NCBI GenBank assembly: GCA_041483135.1
Contig: JBGPFE010000007.1
Coordinates: forward strand, 62,001 to 126,000
DNA from: PALSA-1004 sp041483135
GTDB taxonomy: Bacteria; Pseudomonadota; Gammaproteobacteria; Burkholderiales; SG8-41
Reading direction: 5' to 3'
DNA: 64,000 nt
Positions 24,184 to 36,314 of the stretch are shown here, piece after piece. A program made the translations under genes and the position numbers. Within the stretch, counting starts at the first letter, position 1, and each line of letters begins with the position of its first letter. The notes below the pieces were generated by a model. It searched no databases. It saw only the letters and a program-made list of their open reading frames with translations, and was not told the origin of the DNA.

Positions 24184-26052
24184 TCACTCCCGGTGCTCAT
24201 TGAGTGAGGGGGCGCTCACCATGGCTTCGAAATCACCATGTACGGTGAGTTCCCACGGATCGAGGCGCGACAGCGCGATGCGCACCTGGTCGCCGGCCGC
24301 TGCGTCGCGCAGCGACGGCACGCGTAGCACCAGCGGCAGGCGATTGAGCCGGACCAGATTGTCACGGATCACCGTCGCGTCGAGCGCCCGCACATTTTCC
24401 TGCTCGATCCAGCGCAGGCACCAGTAGCGCTCCATATTGCGCTGAAACCCGGCATAGGCGTCGTAGGCGAGCTCGAAATCGCGCAGCGCAACGAGCAGCG
24501 CTTCGTCCCCCGGCTGGTACGGTCCTGGCTCTCCCGCCAGCAGCGCGAGGACCTGGCGCTGGTTGATCAGATCGACGTAACGCCGCAGCGGCGAGCTCGC
24601 CCACGCGTATTGCGCGACGCCAAGTCCGTCGTGCGCCGCCGCCACAGTGGTCATGCGCGCCATGCCGTTGGCCTGCGCGCGATAGATGGCGGCATAACCG
24701 GCCTCGCTCAGCTGCCGCCCCCACTCGGCGTTGACGAAGATCATCAGCTCCGACACCACCTTGTCGACCGGCGTGCCGCGCTGGCGCTCGACGATGCGCA
24801 CACGCCCCCCGTCGACGTAAAAATTGTATTCCGTGCGCTGCCCGCCCTCCTGATCCGCCTTGCCGCGCGCGGTCTCCAGCTGCTGCGCGAACTGCCACAG
24901 CCGCATGAGCTCGGCGCCATGCTCGTGCGCGATTTCGCCCGCCGCGAGCGTATCGGCGTTGAATACTTCGTCGAGCTCGGCGTGGCGCAGGTTGGCGGCG
25001 ATGGGCACGCGCTCGCAGCGGCTCGCCGTGCCGACTATGGCGCCGTAGCCGCCGACTTCAGCGTAAAACGACAGCGCGGGACGCTCGCCGCCGGCAGCGA
25101 GCGTGAATGCCGCGATCGCCGCCTCGGGCAGCATGGTGATTTTCTGGCCCGGAAAATAGACGGTGGAAAGCCGCGCGCGCGCGACCGCATCGATCGGCGA
25201 GCCGGGCGCAATTCCGAGCGCCGGCGCGGCGATATGAATGCCGATCTGCGTGTTGCCGTTGGGGAGCTGCGTCACCGAGAACGCGTCGTCGATTTCGGTC
25301 GTCGTCGCGTCGTCGATGCTGAACGCCTGAACGTCGGCACGCGGCAAGCCGGCGGGCGCGGCGACTGCTGGCAGCTCGCCGAAGCCGGTGCCTTGCGGAA
25401 AATACTCGAACAGGAAACGGTTGAGGTGATAATCGTGCGCCGAGGCGAGCGCGCCGCATTTCGCGAACAGGCGTGCCGGTGTGAGTTTCAGTTGCTCGCA
25501 TGCGGCGTCGAGCGCTTTCCACTCGATCGTGTTCTTGTCGGGAGCATAAAGCAGCAACGATGCGATCGGCCGGAACTCGTCCGGCAAACGGCTGGCGGCG
25601 AGCTCGTCGACGTAACGCTGCTTCTGCTCGGCCTGCAGCCGCTTTTTCTCGACGCTCGCGAGCGCCGCCTTGAGCGCATCGGCCGGCGCCGCCTTGTAGC
25701 GTCCCTTGCCCTTCTTGTAGAAATACATCGGCGCACTGTGCAGCTTGAGCAATAGCCCCGCGGATTCGAGCGCGTCTGGAGCATGGCCGAAATATTCTTT
25801 GCCCAAGGCGTCGAACGAAAACTCGCCGGGACCGCAGCACTGCCACAGGAAATCGATGTCTACGGCGTCAGCGACGCGCTGCGCTGCATCCATGAATGCA
25901 GCGAGCGCCGGCCGTTCGAAACGCAGCAGCACGGCAGAAGCTTTGATCTTGCTGCGCTTCCCGTGCGGCGCTTCGACCTGCAGCGAGGTGTCGTTGTCGG
26001 CAAGAACAGCCCCCATCCTGAAGCTTCCCTCCTCTTCGTAGAAAACGTTCAT
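24184..26052 (-). CDS. ribonuclease II family protein
   Basis: 622 residues. An N-terminal beta region (MNVFYEEEGSFRMGAVLAD), a helical middle, and a long RNB catalytic domain: FSIDDATTTEIDDAFSV holds the aspartates that bind catalytic magnesium, followed by ISAP-like GIHIAAPAL, ARLSTVYFPGQKITMLP and the C-terminal RATSPLRRYVDLIN-like YAWASSPLRRYVDL. It hydrolyses single-stranded RNA from the 3' end. It is shorter than RNase R and lacks an obvious C-terminal S1 tail, as in the RNB proteins commonly found beside aroE/tonB in Betaproteobacteria. Confidence 0.9.
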   Translation of the reverse strand: MNVFYEEEGSFRMGAVLADNDTSLQVEAPHGKRSKIKASAVLLRFERPALAAFMDAAQRVADAVDIDFLWQCCGPGEFSFDALGKEYFGHAPDALESAGLLLKLHSAPMYFYKKGKGRYKAAPADALKAALASVEKKRLQAEQKQRYVDELAASRLPDEFRPIASLLLYAPDKNTIEWKALDAACEQLKLTPARLFAKCGALASAHDYHLNRFLFEYFPQGTGFGELPAVAAPAGLPRADVQAFSIDDATTTEIDDAFSVTQLPNGNTQIGIHIAAPALGIAPGSPIDAVARARLSTVYFPGQKITMLPEAAIAAFTLAAGGERPALSFYAEVGGYGAIVGTASRCERVPIAANLRHAELDEVFNADTLAAGEIAHEHGAELMRLWQFAQQLETARGKADQEGGQRTEYNFYVDGGRVRIVERQRGTPVDKVVSELMIFVNAEWGRQLSEAGYAAIYRAQANGMARMTTVAAAHDGLGVAQYAWASSPLRRYVDLINQRQVLALLAGEPGPYQPGDEALLVALRDFELAYDAYAGFQRNMERYWCLRWIEQENVRALDATVIRDNLVRLNRLPLVLRVPSLRDAAAGDQVRIALSRLDPWELTVHGDFEAMVSAPSLNEHRE

Positions 26053-26086
26053 TTATGCTTGATGCGGCCGCGAGCGCGACCGCGGA

Positions 26087-26722
26087 TCACTTGCGCGACT
26101 CAACGGCAAGACGCACGGCAAGCCCGGCAAGCACCAAGCCCATAAACCAGCGCTGCAATTTCAACCACAGCGGCCGCGTGCTTAGCCAACGCGCCATCAT
26201 GCCCGCCGCAAGCACGTAGAGCACCAAATCGACCACGGCGCAAATCACGATCTGAATTGAGCCCAGCGCGATGCATTGCGCCAGCACCGGGCCACGCGCA
26301 GCGTCGACAAATTGCGGCAGCAGCGCAAGGTAGAACATCGCAACCTTGGGATTGAGCAGGCTCGTGACCAGCGCCATCCGGAAAAGATCGGCGCCGGGCG
26401 CGGGCGTCAAAGATGCTGTTTCGATGGCAGTCGCGCCGCCCGGCTTGACCGCGTTCCACGCCAGCCACAGCAAATAAGCCGCGCCGGCATATTTTATGAA
26501 TTCGAACGCGAATGGAACCGCGAAGAGCAATGCGCTCAATCCGAACGCGGCCGCCAGCATGTGCGCGGCCAACCCGAGCGTCGTCCCCGCGAGGGAAACC
26601 GCGCCGGCGTGGCGGCCCTGGCAAATCGTGCGTGACATCAGATAAGCCATGTTGGGTCCGGGCGTCAGCGCCAGTATCAGCGACGCGAAAGCGAACAAGG
26701 CAAGCTCGTGAACCGGGATCAT
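26087..26722 (-). CDS. LysE/RhtB-family amino-acid exporter
   Basis: 211 residues, six hydrophobic helices. The family signature is at the start (ALTPGPNMAYLMSRTICQGRHAG, given in part: LTPGPNMAYL), followed by GLAAHMLAAAFGLSALL and the LLNPKVAMFYLALLPQF segment. ATG 26722 (MIPVHELAL) is preferred over the longer reading that adds a polar extension. It exports amino acids or homoserine lactone-like metabolites; the substrate is unknown. It is 50 bases downstream of the esterase gene on the same strand. Confidence 0.88.
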   Translation of the reverse strand: MIPVHELALFAFASLILALTPGPNMAYLMSRTICQGRHAGAVSLAGTTLGLAAHMLAAAFGLSALLFAVPFAFEFIKYAGAAYLLWLAWNAVKPGGATAIETASLTPAPGADLFRMALVTSLLNPKVAMFYLALLPQFVDAARGPVLAQCIALGSIQIVICAVVDLVLYVLAAGMMARWLSTRPLWLKLQRWFMGLVLAGLAVRLAVESRK

Positions 26723-26772
26723 CCTGAACCTGATATGGGGCGAGGAAATGCGATTATACGGGAGCGGGCCGG

Positions 26773-27336
26773 TCAGCTCCGGATCCCGCAAAACTCCAGC
26801 GCGGTCTCGATATGATCGGCGAAATCGCTGAAGCCGTGGTCGCCGCCCTCGATTACGAGTTGGCGCGCGCCGCGATACTTCTCAACCGCGTGGCGGTAAT
26901 CGAGCACTTCGTCGCCGGTTTCGACCATCAGCAAGTAGCGCCCGGGAGTGATCGAATCAACTTCGAGCGCGCGCAACTCGGCGATGTGCTGCGCGGTGAA
27001 ATCGTAATCTTCGCCGGTGTGGAAATTTTTCTGCCGTCCGACGCACCCGGCAAGTAATTCATACGGCCGCACCGCGGGATTGACCAGCACCGCGCGCACG
27101 CCATGCGTTTCGGCGAGCCGGGTCGCATAATAACCGCCGAGCGAGCTGCCGATCAGGGACGCATCAGGATCCCTGCGCACCAATCCCTCAAGCAACTTCA
27201 CTGCAGCGGCAGGCGAATGCGGCAACGGCGGCGCGATAAAATCCGTGCCATGTCCGCGGCGCTCCAGCTCGCGCTGAAGCACGCCGGCCTTGGACGACGC
27301 CGGCGAGCTGTTAAAGCCGTGGATGTAGACGATCAC
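26773..27336 (-). CDS. YqiA-type esterase
   Basis: 187 residues from a GTG start that overlaps the amidase stop codon by four bases (GTGA). It begins with the strand-turn IVYIHGFNSSPASSKA typical of UPF0227/YqiA alpha/beta hydrolases; the nucleophile is Ser65 in IGSSLGGYYAT, the acid is in the MVETGDEVLDY region and the histidine in EGGDHGFSDF. It hydrolyses short acyl esters. Close coupling to the amidase gene implies equal expression. The 111 residues that could be read further upstream lie inside the amidase gene in another frame and are not real. Confidence 0.88.
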   Translation of the reverse strand: MIVYIHGFNSSPASSKAGVLQRELERRGHGTDFIAPPLPHSPAAAVKLLEGLVRRDPDASLIGSSLGGYYATRLAETHGVRAVLVNPAVRPYELLAGCVGRQKNFHTGEDYDFTAQHIAELRALEVDSITPGRYLLMVETGDEVLDYRHAVEKYRGARQLVIEGGDHGFSDFADHIETALEFCGIRS

Positions 27337-28520
27337 TGCACGGGAACGCGACGTGCGATCTCGAGCAGCATGGTGTCGCCGTTGCGCGCCGCGATCAGCG
27401 ACACGCCAAGCGGACAGCCGTAGAGTTTCTCGAGCGGCAGATTGATCTGCGGCAGGCGCGCGAGCCCGGCGATGCACAGCAGGCTCATCGCGCGCGCGCG
27501 GAAATCGTCGATTTCCGCGAGCGGGGTATTCAGTCGCGGCGCGATTCCCGTCAACGTCGGCAGCACGAGCACTGCGTCGTCCGCGAGCAACTCGTACATG
27601 CGGCGCGCAATGTCTTCGCGTTCGGCCTTGAGCGGTTCCGCATCCTTGGCCTGAACCGTCGCCGCCCATAGCATGCGCTCACGCACGCCAGGCCCGAGGT
27701 CGGGTTTGACGCGCGTTACCCACTCGCCGTGCTGAGCCCATACTTCGGCGCCCTGCAGCGTCCGGAAGACCTGATACCACTGTGGCAGCCCTTCACTCGC
27801 CACCGTCACCGTGTGCGCTTTGCCGAGCACTGCCGTCACCCGTTCGAGCGCCGGTTGCAAAGCCTTCGTCACCTCGTCACCGGCGAGCGCGAAGGCATCC
27901 TGCGCTAGCAGCAGGCGCGATGGCTTGGGCGCCGGCAGCTCGTCTCTCAACAGTACGCGCCCGACCTGCTCCATGAGTCCGGCGTCGCGCGCGAACCATC
28001 CCGCGGTGTCGAAACTGCGCGCGAGTGGACACGCGCCGTCGAGCGGAATCCGTCCATGCGTCGGCCGCATGCCGTAAATGCCGCAGAAACTTGCCGGCGC
28101 GCGCACCGAACCGCCGGTGTCGGAACCGAGCGCGAAATTGACCAGCTTCGCCGCGACCGCCGCCGCCGAGCCACTCGACGAGCCGCCCGGAATGCGGCCC
28201 GGTGCGTTGACGTTGATCGGCGTGCCGTAATGCGCGTTTTCCCCGTTGAGACTGTAAGTCATCTCGTCAGTGTGCGTCCTGCCGACCATGTGCGCGCCGG
28301 CGTCGAGCAGGCGCCGCACGGCAGGCGCCGTTGCAGTCGCTGCGTCGTGCGTCGCGAGCCATTCGGGGCTGCCGAAGCCAGTATGATTGCCGGCGATGTC
28401 GTAGATGTCCTTGGCGCCGAACGTGTAGCCGGCGAGCGGTCCGCGCGCTGAACCGGCGCATTCAACGTGGGTGTGACGGCAGAATGCGCCGACGGTATCG
28501 CGCTCGAGAATGCTGGTCAT
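27333..28520 (-). CDS. amidase-signature family hydrolase
   Basis: 395 residues. The Ser-cisSer-Lys triad can be placed: Lys37 in GAKDIYD, the first serine in GGSSSGSAAAVAA and the nucleophile in GSDTGGSVRAPAS. The length is shorter than GatA (~485), so it is a stand-alone amidase, not part of GatCAB. It hydrolyses an aryl or alkyl amide; the substrate is unknown. The stop codon overlaps the esterase start (GTGA). It lies 77 bases after mpl. Confidence 0.9.
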   Translation of the reverse strand: MTSILERDTVGAFCRHTHVECAGSARGPLAGYTFGAKDIYDIAGNHTGFGSPEWLATHDAATATAPAVRRLLDAGAHMVGRTHTDEMTYSLNGENAHYGTPINVNAPGRIPGGSSSGSAAAVAAKLVNFALGSDTGGSVRAPASFCGIYGMRPTHGRIPLDGACPLARSFDTAGWFARDAGLMEQVGRVLLRDELPAPKPSRLLLAQDAFALAGDEVTKALQPALERVTAVLGKAHTVTVASEGLPQWYQVFRTLQGAEVWAQHGEWVTRVKPDLGPGVRERMLWAATVQAKDAEPLKAEREDIARRMYELLADDAVLVLPTLTGIAPRLNTPLAEIDDFRARAMSLLCIAGLARLPQINLPLEKLYGCPLGVSLIAARNGDTMLLEIARRVPVQ

Positions 28521-28597
28521 ACGGCGGATTTTACCGCGTTAAATGGCGCGCTCGAAGCGGAATTCGATCCGCGCAGCGACGGTTCCGCGGCCGGCTT

Positions 28598-29947
28598 CTA
28601 GCTTTGCCGCAGGCGCGCGAGAAGTTTTTCGTGTATGCCGCCGAACCCGCCGTTGCTCATGACCAGCACATGATCGCCGGTTTTTGCGGCGGCGGCGATT
28701 GCGGCGACGAGCTGCGGAATGTCGTGGTGGACTTCGGCCCTGGTGCCGAGCGGCGCCAGCGTGGCGGCCGGGTCCCATCCCAACCCCGCGCCATAGCAGA
28801 ACACGCGGTCGGCAGCGGCGAGGCTCGCCGCGAACTCGTCTTTCATCACGCCGAGTTTCATGGTGTTCGAACGCGGCTCGAGTACCGCGAGTATGCGCGC
28901 GCCGTTGACTTTGGCGCGCAATCCGGCAAGCGTGGCGCGGATCGCGGTCGGGTGGTGCGCGAAATCGTCGTAAACGGTAATGCCCTTGGCCTTGCCGCGC
29001 ACTTCGAGCCGGCGCTTCACGTTCCTGAATTCGGCGAGACACCCGATTGCGTCGGCAACGGGAACGCCGGCATGGCGTGCGGCAGCAATTGCGGCGAGCG
29101 CGTTCAATCGATTGTGCTCGCCGAGCAGATCCCATTTTACTTCGCCTTGAGGCTTGCCGTTGAAGCTCACCGCGAAACGGCCGTCGCTGGATTGCGGGCC
29201 CGCCTGCCAGCCGTCGGCGGCGGCGAAACGCTCGACCGGTGTCCAGCAACCGCGATCGAGCACGCGCTTGACCGCCGCATCACCACCGTTGGCGACGATC
29301 AGGCCATTGCCGGGCAGCGTGCGCACCAGATGGTGAAACTGGGTCTCGATAGCAGCGAGGTCGGGAAAGATGTCGGCGTGATCTAATTCGAGATTGTTGA
29401 GGATCGTGGTGCGCGGAGAGTAGTGCACGAATTTCGAGCGCTTGTCGAAGAACGCGGTGTCGTATTCGTCGGCTTCGATCACGAAGAACGGCGCGTCGCC
29501 GGCGCGCGCCGAGACGCCGAAGTTCTCCGGCACGCCGCCAATCAGAAAGCCCGGCTTCAAACCCGCCTGTTCGAGCATCCACGCGAGCATCGCCGCCGTC
29601 GTGGTCTTGCCGTGCGTGCCGGCGGCCGCGAGCACCCATCGGCCGCGCAGCACATTTTCCGCAAGCCATTGCGGACCGGATATATACGGCAGCCCGCGGT
29701 TGAGGATTTCCTCCATCAGCGCGTTGCCGCGCGAGACGACGTTGCCGATCACGAACACATCGGGCTTCAGGCTTGTTTGATCGGCGCCGAAGCCTTCGAT
29801 CAGCCGGATGCCCTGCGCCTCGAGCTGCGCGCTCATCGGTGGATATACGTTGGCATCGCAGCCGGTCACGGTATGGCCGGCGGCATCCGCAATCGCCGCT
29901 ATGCCGCCCATGAAAGTGCCGCAGATGCCGAGGATGTGGATATGCAT
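28598..29947 (-). CDS. mpl: UDP-N-acetylmuramate:tripeptide ligase
   Basis: 449 residues of the Mur ligase family. It starts with the UDP-binding HIHILGICGTFMGGIA, the ATP P-loop is AAAGTHGKTTTAAML near residue 109, and the FVIEADEYDTAFFDKRSKF segment is diagnostic for Mpl over MurC. It joins the recycled peptide L-Ala-gamma-D-Glu-meso-DAP to UDP-MurNAc. An AmpG-like permease at 52053 could import the muropeptides it salvages. Confidence 0.95.
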   Translation of the reverse strand: MHIHILGICGTFMGGIAAIADAAGHTVTGCDANVYPPMSAQLEAQGIRLIEGFGADQTSLKPDVFVIGNVVSRGNALMEEILNRGLPYISGPQWLAENVLRGRWVLAAAGTHGKTTTAAMLAWMLEQAGLKPGFLIGGVPENFGVSARAGDAPFFVIEADEYDTAFFDKRSKFVHYSPRTTILNNLELDHADIFPDLAAIETQFHHLVRTLPGNGLIVANGGDAAVKRVLDRGCWTPVERFAAADGWQAGPQSSDGRFAVSFNGKPQGEVKWDLLGEHNRLNALAAIAAARHAGVPVADAIGCLAEFRNVKRRLEVRGKAKGITVYDDFAHHPTAIRATLAGLRAKVNGARILAVLEPRSNTMKLGVMKDEFAASLAAADRVFCYGAGLGWDPAATLAPLGTRAEVHHDIPQLVAAIAAAAKTGDHVLVMSNGGFGGIHEKLLARLRQS

Positions 29948-29964
29948 CGGGAATCAGCAACTCA

Positions 29965-30741
29965 TCAGGGCAGCGGGATTTCCGGCAGCGACGCCGAGCG
30001 CGTACCCGCGAGCGGCCGGTTGTCGGCCGCATGGTAAGTGAATATCAGCGAGAATTTGGTGTCCGCGGTCTGGTTGTGCCCCGCCGCGTGGAACAGCCGG
30101 CAGTGGAAAAACAGCACGTCGCCCGCCTCGAGTTCGACGCGGCGCTGGGTGCGGATCAACGGCTTGTTACGCTCAACGTCGGGGCGCAGGAACGATGCTT
30201 CGTCGAGCTGCCCGGCTTTGAATTCCATGGTGTGCGTGCCCGGCAGCACCAGCAGGCAGCCGTTTTCGAAGTATTCGCGCCCGAGCGCGAGCCACACCGA
30301 AATCAGCTCCGGGCGCTCGAACGACCAATAACGTATGTCTTGATGCCAGCTGGTGATGCTGCTGTAGCTGGGGCTCTTGGTCATCACGCAGTTGTGATGC
30401 GCCTGTGACAGCCCGATGCGCGGGCAGATCAGTTGTTTGAGGCGCGCCGCGATCGTGGGCTGTATCGCCCAGCGCGCGATCGCCGGATCGCGCGCATAAG
30501 CCTGCAGCAGCCGGCGCACGGTTTTCCCGCCCGGCGCATCGCGCGATATCGGCGCGCCCGGATATTGGGTGTCGGCCTCGTACTCGACCGGCGCCTTCAC
30601 CGCATCCAGGTGCCGCTGCGCCACCGCCTTGAGCGCCGCGCATTCAGCGCGGTCGGCGAAACCGCGCGCGACGACATAACCGTCGCTTTCGAACTGCGCG
30701 AGCTCCGCTGCCGAGAATGAATCGTTGACACGGGTAGTCAA
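29965..30741 (-). CDS. phytanoyl-CoA dioxygenase (PhyH) family protein
   Basis: 258 residues. The Fe(II)/2-oxoglutarate facial triad is visible: HxD in TSWHQDIRYW, the second histidine in FFHCRLFHAAGHN, and an arginine further on for 2-oxoglutarate. N-terminal FESDGYVVARGFADRAEC is the usual PhyH start. Members hydroxylate lipids, quorum-signal precursors or osmolytes; the substrate is unknown. The gene lies between metH and mpl on the same strand with short gaps. Confidence 0.87.
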   Translation of the reverse strand: MTTRVNDSFSAAELAQFESDGYVVARGFADRAECAALKAVAQRHLDAVKAPVEYEADTQYPGAPISRDAPGGKTVRRLLQAYARDPAIARWAIQPTIAARLKQLICPRIGLSQAHHNCVMTKSPSYSSITSWHQDIRYWSFERPELISVWLALGREYFENGCLLVLPGTHTMEFKAGQLDEASFLRPDVERNKPLIRTQRRVELEAGDVLFFHCRLFHAAGHNQTADTKFSLIFTYHAADNRPLAGTRSASLPEIPLP

Positions 30742-30834
30742 GGAACCTCCGTTACCGCCGTCTCACCCAAGGTGTGATTTTAACGCGCCGGCCGCGGATC
30801 TCATCCTGTCGTGTCGCGCCACCCGGGCCCGGCG

Positions 30835-34566
<3,732 letters not shown>

Positions 34567-34581
34567 ATCTAAAGCGAAAAT

Positions 34582-34611
34582 AAAAAACCCGATCCGCGGG
34601 CGCCGATCGGG
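34582..34611 (-). terminator. intrinsic terminator in the metH leader (attenuator)
   Basis: Reading on the minus strand: CCCGATC, a 10-base GC-rich loop, GATCGGG, then TTTTTTATTTT. It lies between the metH promoter region and its ATG (34566), so it must be read through for metH expression. No gene on this strand ends just before it; the rhodanese gene on the other side is divergent. This is the usual layout of a riboswitch or leader attenuator. Confidence 0.8.
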
Positions 34612-34834
34612 TCACGCCGCTTAGCAGGATTTGTTTATACACCCGGCCGAAGCGATGTTCACTTCCCCGGCGGCGCCCGCAAGCAATGCTCGAAATCGGC
34701 GCAGAATTAGAAGGTTACGCGCAGAAAGCCGAATTGTCAAACTGCCTCGCGAGTGCGCGCAGGCGACTCGCAGCCCTGCGCGCGGCGGCGGCGCGGCGAT
34801 ATACTAGCGGCCTTGCATCGGCATCAAGACAGGC

Positions 34835-35221
34835 ATGGATCACCTTGAACCCAAGCAGGCCTACGAGTTCCTGCACAAAACCTCGGATGCGGTATTCATC
34901 GACTGCCGCAGCGAGATGGAGTACTTGTTCGTCGGCCATCCGGCCGGCGCAATCCATGTCGCGTGGAACGACGGCCCGAGCTGGGACATCAATCCCGATT
35001 TCGTCGCACACGTGAAAAAGGCAACGAGCGTCAACCGCCCGGTGATATTGATTTGCCGCAGCGGCAACCGGTCGCTCGATGCCGGCCGCGCGCTCGAGGA
35101 AGCCGGCTTCACCAAAGTCTACAACGTGCTGCACGGCTTCGAGGGCGAACTCGACGAGAAACACCATCGCGGCACCAAGACCGGCTGGCGGCACGAGGGA
35201 CTGCCGTGGGAGCAATGCTGA
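34835..35221 (+). CDS. single-domain rhodanese
   Basis: 128 residues. One rhodanese domain with active-site Cys74 in the loop LICRSGNRS. It has no signal, so it is cytoplasmic. The loop length and CRSGNRS form match sulfurtransferases acting on thiosulfate or protein persulfides. Divergent from metH. It could supply sulfane sulfur to assimilation or to sulfur trafficking; no neighbour fixes the role. Confidence 0.9.
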   Translation: MDHLEPKQAYEFLHKTSDAVFIDCRSEMEYLFVGHPAGAIHVAWNDGPSWDINPDFVAHVKKATSVNRPVILICRSGNRSLDAGRALEEAGFTKVYNVLHGFEGELDEKHHRGTKTGWRHEGLPWEQC

Positions 35222-35253
35222 CGCCGGGAGGCGTATAAAAGCAGCGCGAGGTC

Positions 35254-35288
35254 CCGCCTCGCCTCTTACCCCTCACGTCTCCCCGTCA
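35254..35288. repeat. degenerate heptad array (ACGTCTC type)
   Basis: Units CCGCCTC, GCCTCTT, ACCCCTC, ACGTCTC, CCCGTCA. It is the same family as the array at 40324. It ends at the stop codon of the VIT1-type gene (35286-35288) and sits between convergent genes. Confidence 0.6.
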
Positions 35289-36314
35289 GCCCATGCTGAC
35301 GCCCAGTAATTTCCCCACCAGGTAAGTGATGCCGCCAGCGGCGGCGCCGATCGCGAGCATGCGCAGGCCGCTTGCCAGCGCGCTGCGGCCGGTGAACAGC
35401 GATAGCGTCGCACCAACCGCGAACAGCGCGACCACGGTCAACGCGATCATGGCCGGCAGGCTCGCGCCGCCCAAGCCGAACAAAAACGGCAACAGCGGGA
35501 CCACGCTGCCGGCGGCGAACGAAAAAAACGACGACAGCGCCGCGCCCCACGGCGAGCCGAGATCCTCGGGATTCAAGCCCAGCTCCTCGCGCGCGAGCGT
35601 GTCGAGCGCCTGCTCGGGATCGGTGATGATGGTCTGCGCCATGCGCCGCGCTTCAGCGGGCGCGATGCCGCGCGCTTCGTAAATCAGCGCGAGCTCGTGC
35701 GCTTCTTCCTCCGGGTATTCGGCAAGCTCGTCGCGCTCGAGCCCGATCTGGTACTCGTACATCTCGCGCTGGGAACGCACCGATACGTACTCGCCGGCTG
35801 CCATCGAGAACGCGCCGGCGACCAGCCCCGCGATGCCGGTCAGCACGATTATCGCGTTATCGACGGCTGCGCCGGCCACGCCCATGATCAGGCTTGCGTT
35901 CGAAATCAGGCCATCGTTGACGCCAAACACCGCGGCGCGCAGATTGCCGCCGCCCGCCATCGCGCTGTGATGACCGATATCGTCGAGCCGATGCGAAAAC
36001 ACCTTCCCTGTGCCGCCGCTTGAATAAATCGACATGCCGCGTACTTTCATCGCCGCCAGCACGCCGCGCAAGCGGCGCGGGCCGTGACGGCGCAGCAGCC
36101 CCGCGACGACGCGCGAGCGCACATCCGGCACGAACGGCGGCACGCTCGCGCCCGCCGCGAGCGCCTTTTTTTCCCAGATCGCGGCCTGTTTCTCGGCTTC
36201 GGCGGCAAGCCCGAGAAACAGCTTCTCGCGCGGCGTGCCGGCCTCGCATCCGGCAACTACGCGATAGAGATAAGCGGCGCGTTTTTCCTCAATCCAGTTC
36301 GGTATTTCGTTCAT
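35286..36314 (-). CDS. VIT1/CCC1-family iron/manganese transporter with ferritin-like N-terminus
   Basis: 342 residues. The first ~110 residues are a helical rubrerythrin-like domain (KRAAYLYRVVAGCEAGTPREKLFLGLAAEAEKQ, part: FLGLAAEAEKQAAIW), followed by a VIT1 domain: AAVFGVNDGLISNASLIMGVAGA, the long cytoplasmic linker with YPEEEAHELALIYEARG, and three further membrane helices. VIT1 proteins export Fe2+ or Mn2+ from the cytoplasm; the ferritin-like part probably binds iron and gates transport. The stop codon is in a heptad repeat. Its start overlaps the MFS stop by four bases (ATGA). Confidence 0.9.
   Translation of the reverse strand: MNEIPNWIEEKRAAYLYRVVAGCEAGTPREKLFLGLAAEAEKQAAIWEKKALAAGASVPPFVPDVRSRVVAGLLRRHGPRRLRGVLAAMKVRGMSIYSSGGTGKVFSHRLDDIGHHSAMAGGGNLRAAVFGVNDGLISNASLIMGVAGAAVDNAIIVLTGIAGLVAGAFSMAAGEYVSVRSQREMYEYQIGLERDELAEYPEEEAHELALIYEARGIAPAEARRMAQTIITDPEQALDTLAREELGLNPEDLGSPWGAALSSFFSFAAGSVVPLLPFLFGLGGASLPAMIALTVVALFAVGATLSLFTGRSALASGLRMLAIGAAAGGITYLVGKLLGVSMG

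Noticed and set aside
26800..27669. 298-residue version of the YqiA-type esterase
   Set aside because: The first 111 residues are the amidase gene in another frame; the GTGA overlap marks the true start.
34612..34760. SAH riboswitch in the metH leader
   Set aside because: GAGCATTGC resembles one block of the SAH aptamer, but the AGGCTCG and ACGGCGCTC partners that form the pseudoknot are missing. I kept only the terminator.
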